From Apis mellifera (Eukaryota > Arthropoda > Insecta > Hymenoptera > Apidae): a stretch of 64,000 nt of DNA. Under the pieces are notes generated by a model. The model was not told where the DNA came from. It was given only the letters and a program-made list of their open reading frames with translations, and did no database searches. How positions within the stretch are numbered: position 1 is the first letter of the stretch; each line of letters opens with the position of its first letter. The DNA lies in contig NC_037638.1 of NCBI RefSeq assembly GCF_003254395.2, positions 18,696,746 through 18,760,745 of the forward strand, read 5' to 3'. Positions 62,674-64,000 of this stretch are shown here, piece after piece. The translations under genes were made by a program, and so were the position numbers.

Positions 62674-64000
62674 TTTAAATTTTCAATCAAGACAAATGAA
62701 TTAAATCACTCACTATTAAACTATCGAGATAAGTTAAATTCAATCGACCTATCAACTTCAAATGATAAAAAGATTCTTAACTATTTAACAGATTCTCAGA
62801 AAAATCTGACATATACTAATTGCCTTTTGAATCATTTATTCAATAAGAATTTCATCACTGACTCGAAATAAAAGCAAGATCAGAAATCTCTTAGTTTGAT
62901 CTTATATAACACTTATAAAATTGATAACATTCTATCCTAGAGAAAATTCTGATAAAATTTTACCCTCCGCTCGGTGGATAACTTGGAAAGAGAGTAACGT
63001 GCAACTCGGACAGAACGTACGAGAACGTACATCGACTTTCTTCAACTGCGAATGATAAAAAATTCAGAGGAACGGTTTGATTACTCGGAGTTCGATCGTC
63101 GTGGAAAGCACGAAAACCTATGTCGCGTCTCGATTTAATAATATAACGCGAATTAATAATTTCACGGCGTAACTCGCGCGAAATTCACTCGTGTAAAATG
63201 GAACGACGAGGATAAAAACAACGGAAAAAATCAAAGGCCACGTACGATAATGCTGCGAGCCATAATATCCTCTCTCTCTCCTCTTTCCGCTCACAAACAA
63301 CGGAGATTCAAAAATGTTTTAATAAACTAACTTCATAGATACTATTGCCATTTCATTTCATCCCCTTTGCTGTTTCGACAAATTGCTCACGCGTAAGCAG
63401 ATTTGGAAGAGCGAGGGAAGAAGAGCAAAAGAGACGAAATGTGAAGCGCCTTCGAAGCTCGTTTAATAATCGCTCGAAATGCGCGCGGCTGTTCGCGCTT
63501 ATACAAAAGCTGATCAATAAATGGTTAACCTCTTTGTCCCTCTTGATTCCCGGCTCTACGTGGACCGGTCGTCGTCGGTTCGAGAATACCCGAGGCGGAA
63601 TTTAGAACGGTGGTGCGGAACTGCGAACGCATGAACCGTGGAATAAGGATATTCTCTGGCTGCGGCACGCAAACGCGCCGACTCGCTTGGAAAACACACA
63701 GCCCACGGCGAAATAGCGCGGCAACGTTGAACCGTGTTAAACTTTACCCGCTTTCAGGGTGAAGGAGATTGCACTTTTTTTTCGAGACACTTTTCAACGA
63801 GTTCATCTTCCCGACATGGATGAAGGATAAAGGGATTGCTGGCATGGAGTTAATTTGTGTTATTCGATTGAATAAGAAAGAAAGATGGATTGGACGAGAG
63901 ATAGAGGGGTAGCTAGCCAAGTGATATTCGAATAGTTATATTTTTTTTCATTTTAACAATGAAAGTAGTAGTATTAGAATGAGATATACGTATGATCTTG

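Larger units (their letters stand above)
58559..64000. other. Non-coding stretch
   Basis: AT-rich with GC-richer patches at 59.45-59.75, 60.3-60.75 and 63.35-63.75 kb. On the minus strand a 159-residue frame at 60216-60695 is Phe/Ser/Pro-rich and crosses a GA/G-rich plus-strand patch, so it is judged composition-driven. Splice-like sites (for example minus-strand AC|GTGAGA near 59587) do not assemble into exons feeding the candidate terminal exon. Confidence 0.5.

Overview
The window looks like non-coding nuclear DNA from an animal, most likely an insect. A bee or other hymenopteran is my best guess. This is inferred from AT-rich sequence in which CpG is not depleted (runs such as CGCGCG and TCGCGA are common even outside genes), many long A/T homopolymers and purine/pyrimidine simple repeats, eukaryotic splice-like signals, no bacterial gene packing, and a decayed mariner-like transposase tail. 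I could not compare it with any genome.

No complete protein gene can be supported. Most of the longest open frames lack an internal ATG, have the composition of local purine-rich or CpG-rich DNA, and match no family I recognise. The window is best read as intergenic and/or long-intron sequence with scattered candidate exons. The better candidates are: a minus-strand terminal coding exon at 58454-58558 (34 codons plus stop); plus-strand blocks that stay open up to a good 5' splice site at 16558-16928, 18008-18129, 20791-21099 and 56742-56985; a TATA box followed by a possible first exon and a strong donor (12865-13094); a 9-nt microexon candidate at 54390-54398; and a minus-strand exon candidate at 7256-7323. 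All are unconfirmed. Splice-like motifs of this strength also occur by chance in 64 kb.

The one recognisable mobile-element relic is the C-terminal end of a mariner-type transposase on the minus strand (18828-19004, perhaps with an upstream block to 19062). It has two internal stops in an otherwise continuous frame.

The rest is structural. It includes simple repeats (GAAA, GAA, CT, GA, TA, GT), polypurine tracts up to about 125 bp, a 33-nt T run, and a set of compact inverted repeats. The most striking is a perfect 15-bp stem with a 9-nt loop at 17781-17819. Next are an 11-bp perfect stem at 54235-54265, a 15-bp stem with one G.T pair at 10077-10123, and a 12-bp AT stem at 59013-59050. GC/CpG-rich patches near 15.2-15.6, 20.6-21.1, 23.7-24.3 and 51.3-51.4 kb stand out from the background and are plausible regulatory or transcript-start regions. 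No tRNA, rRNA, known microRNA or CRISPR array was recognised by eye.
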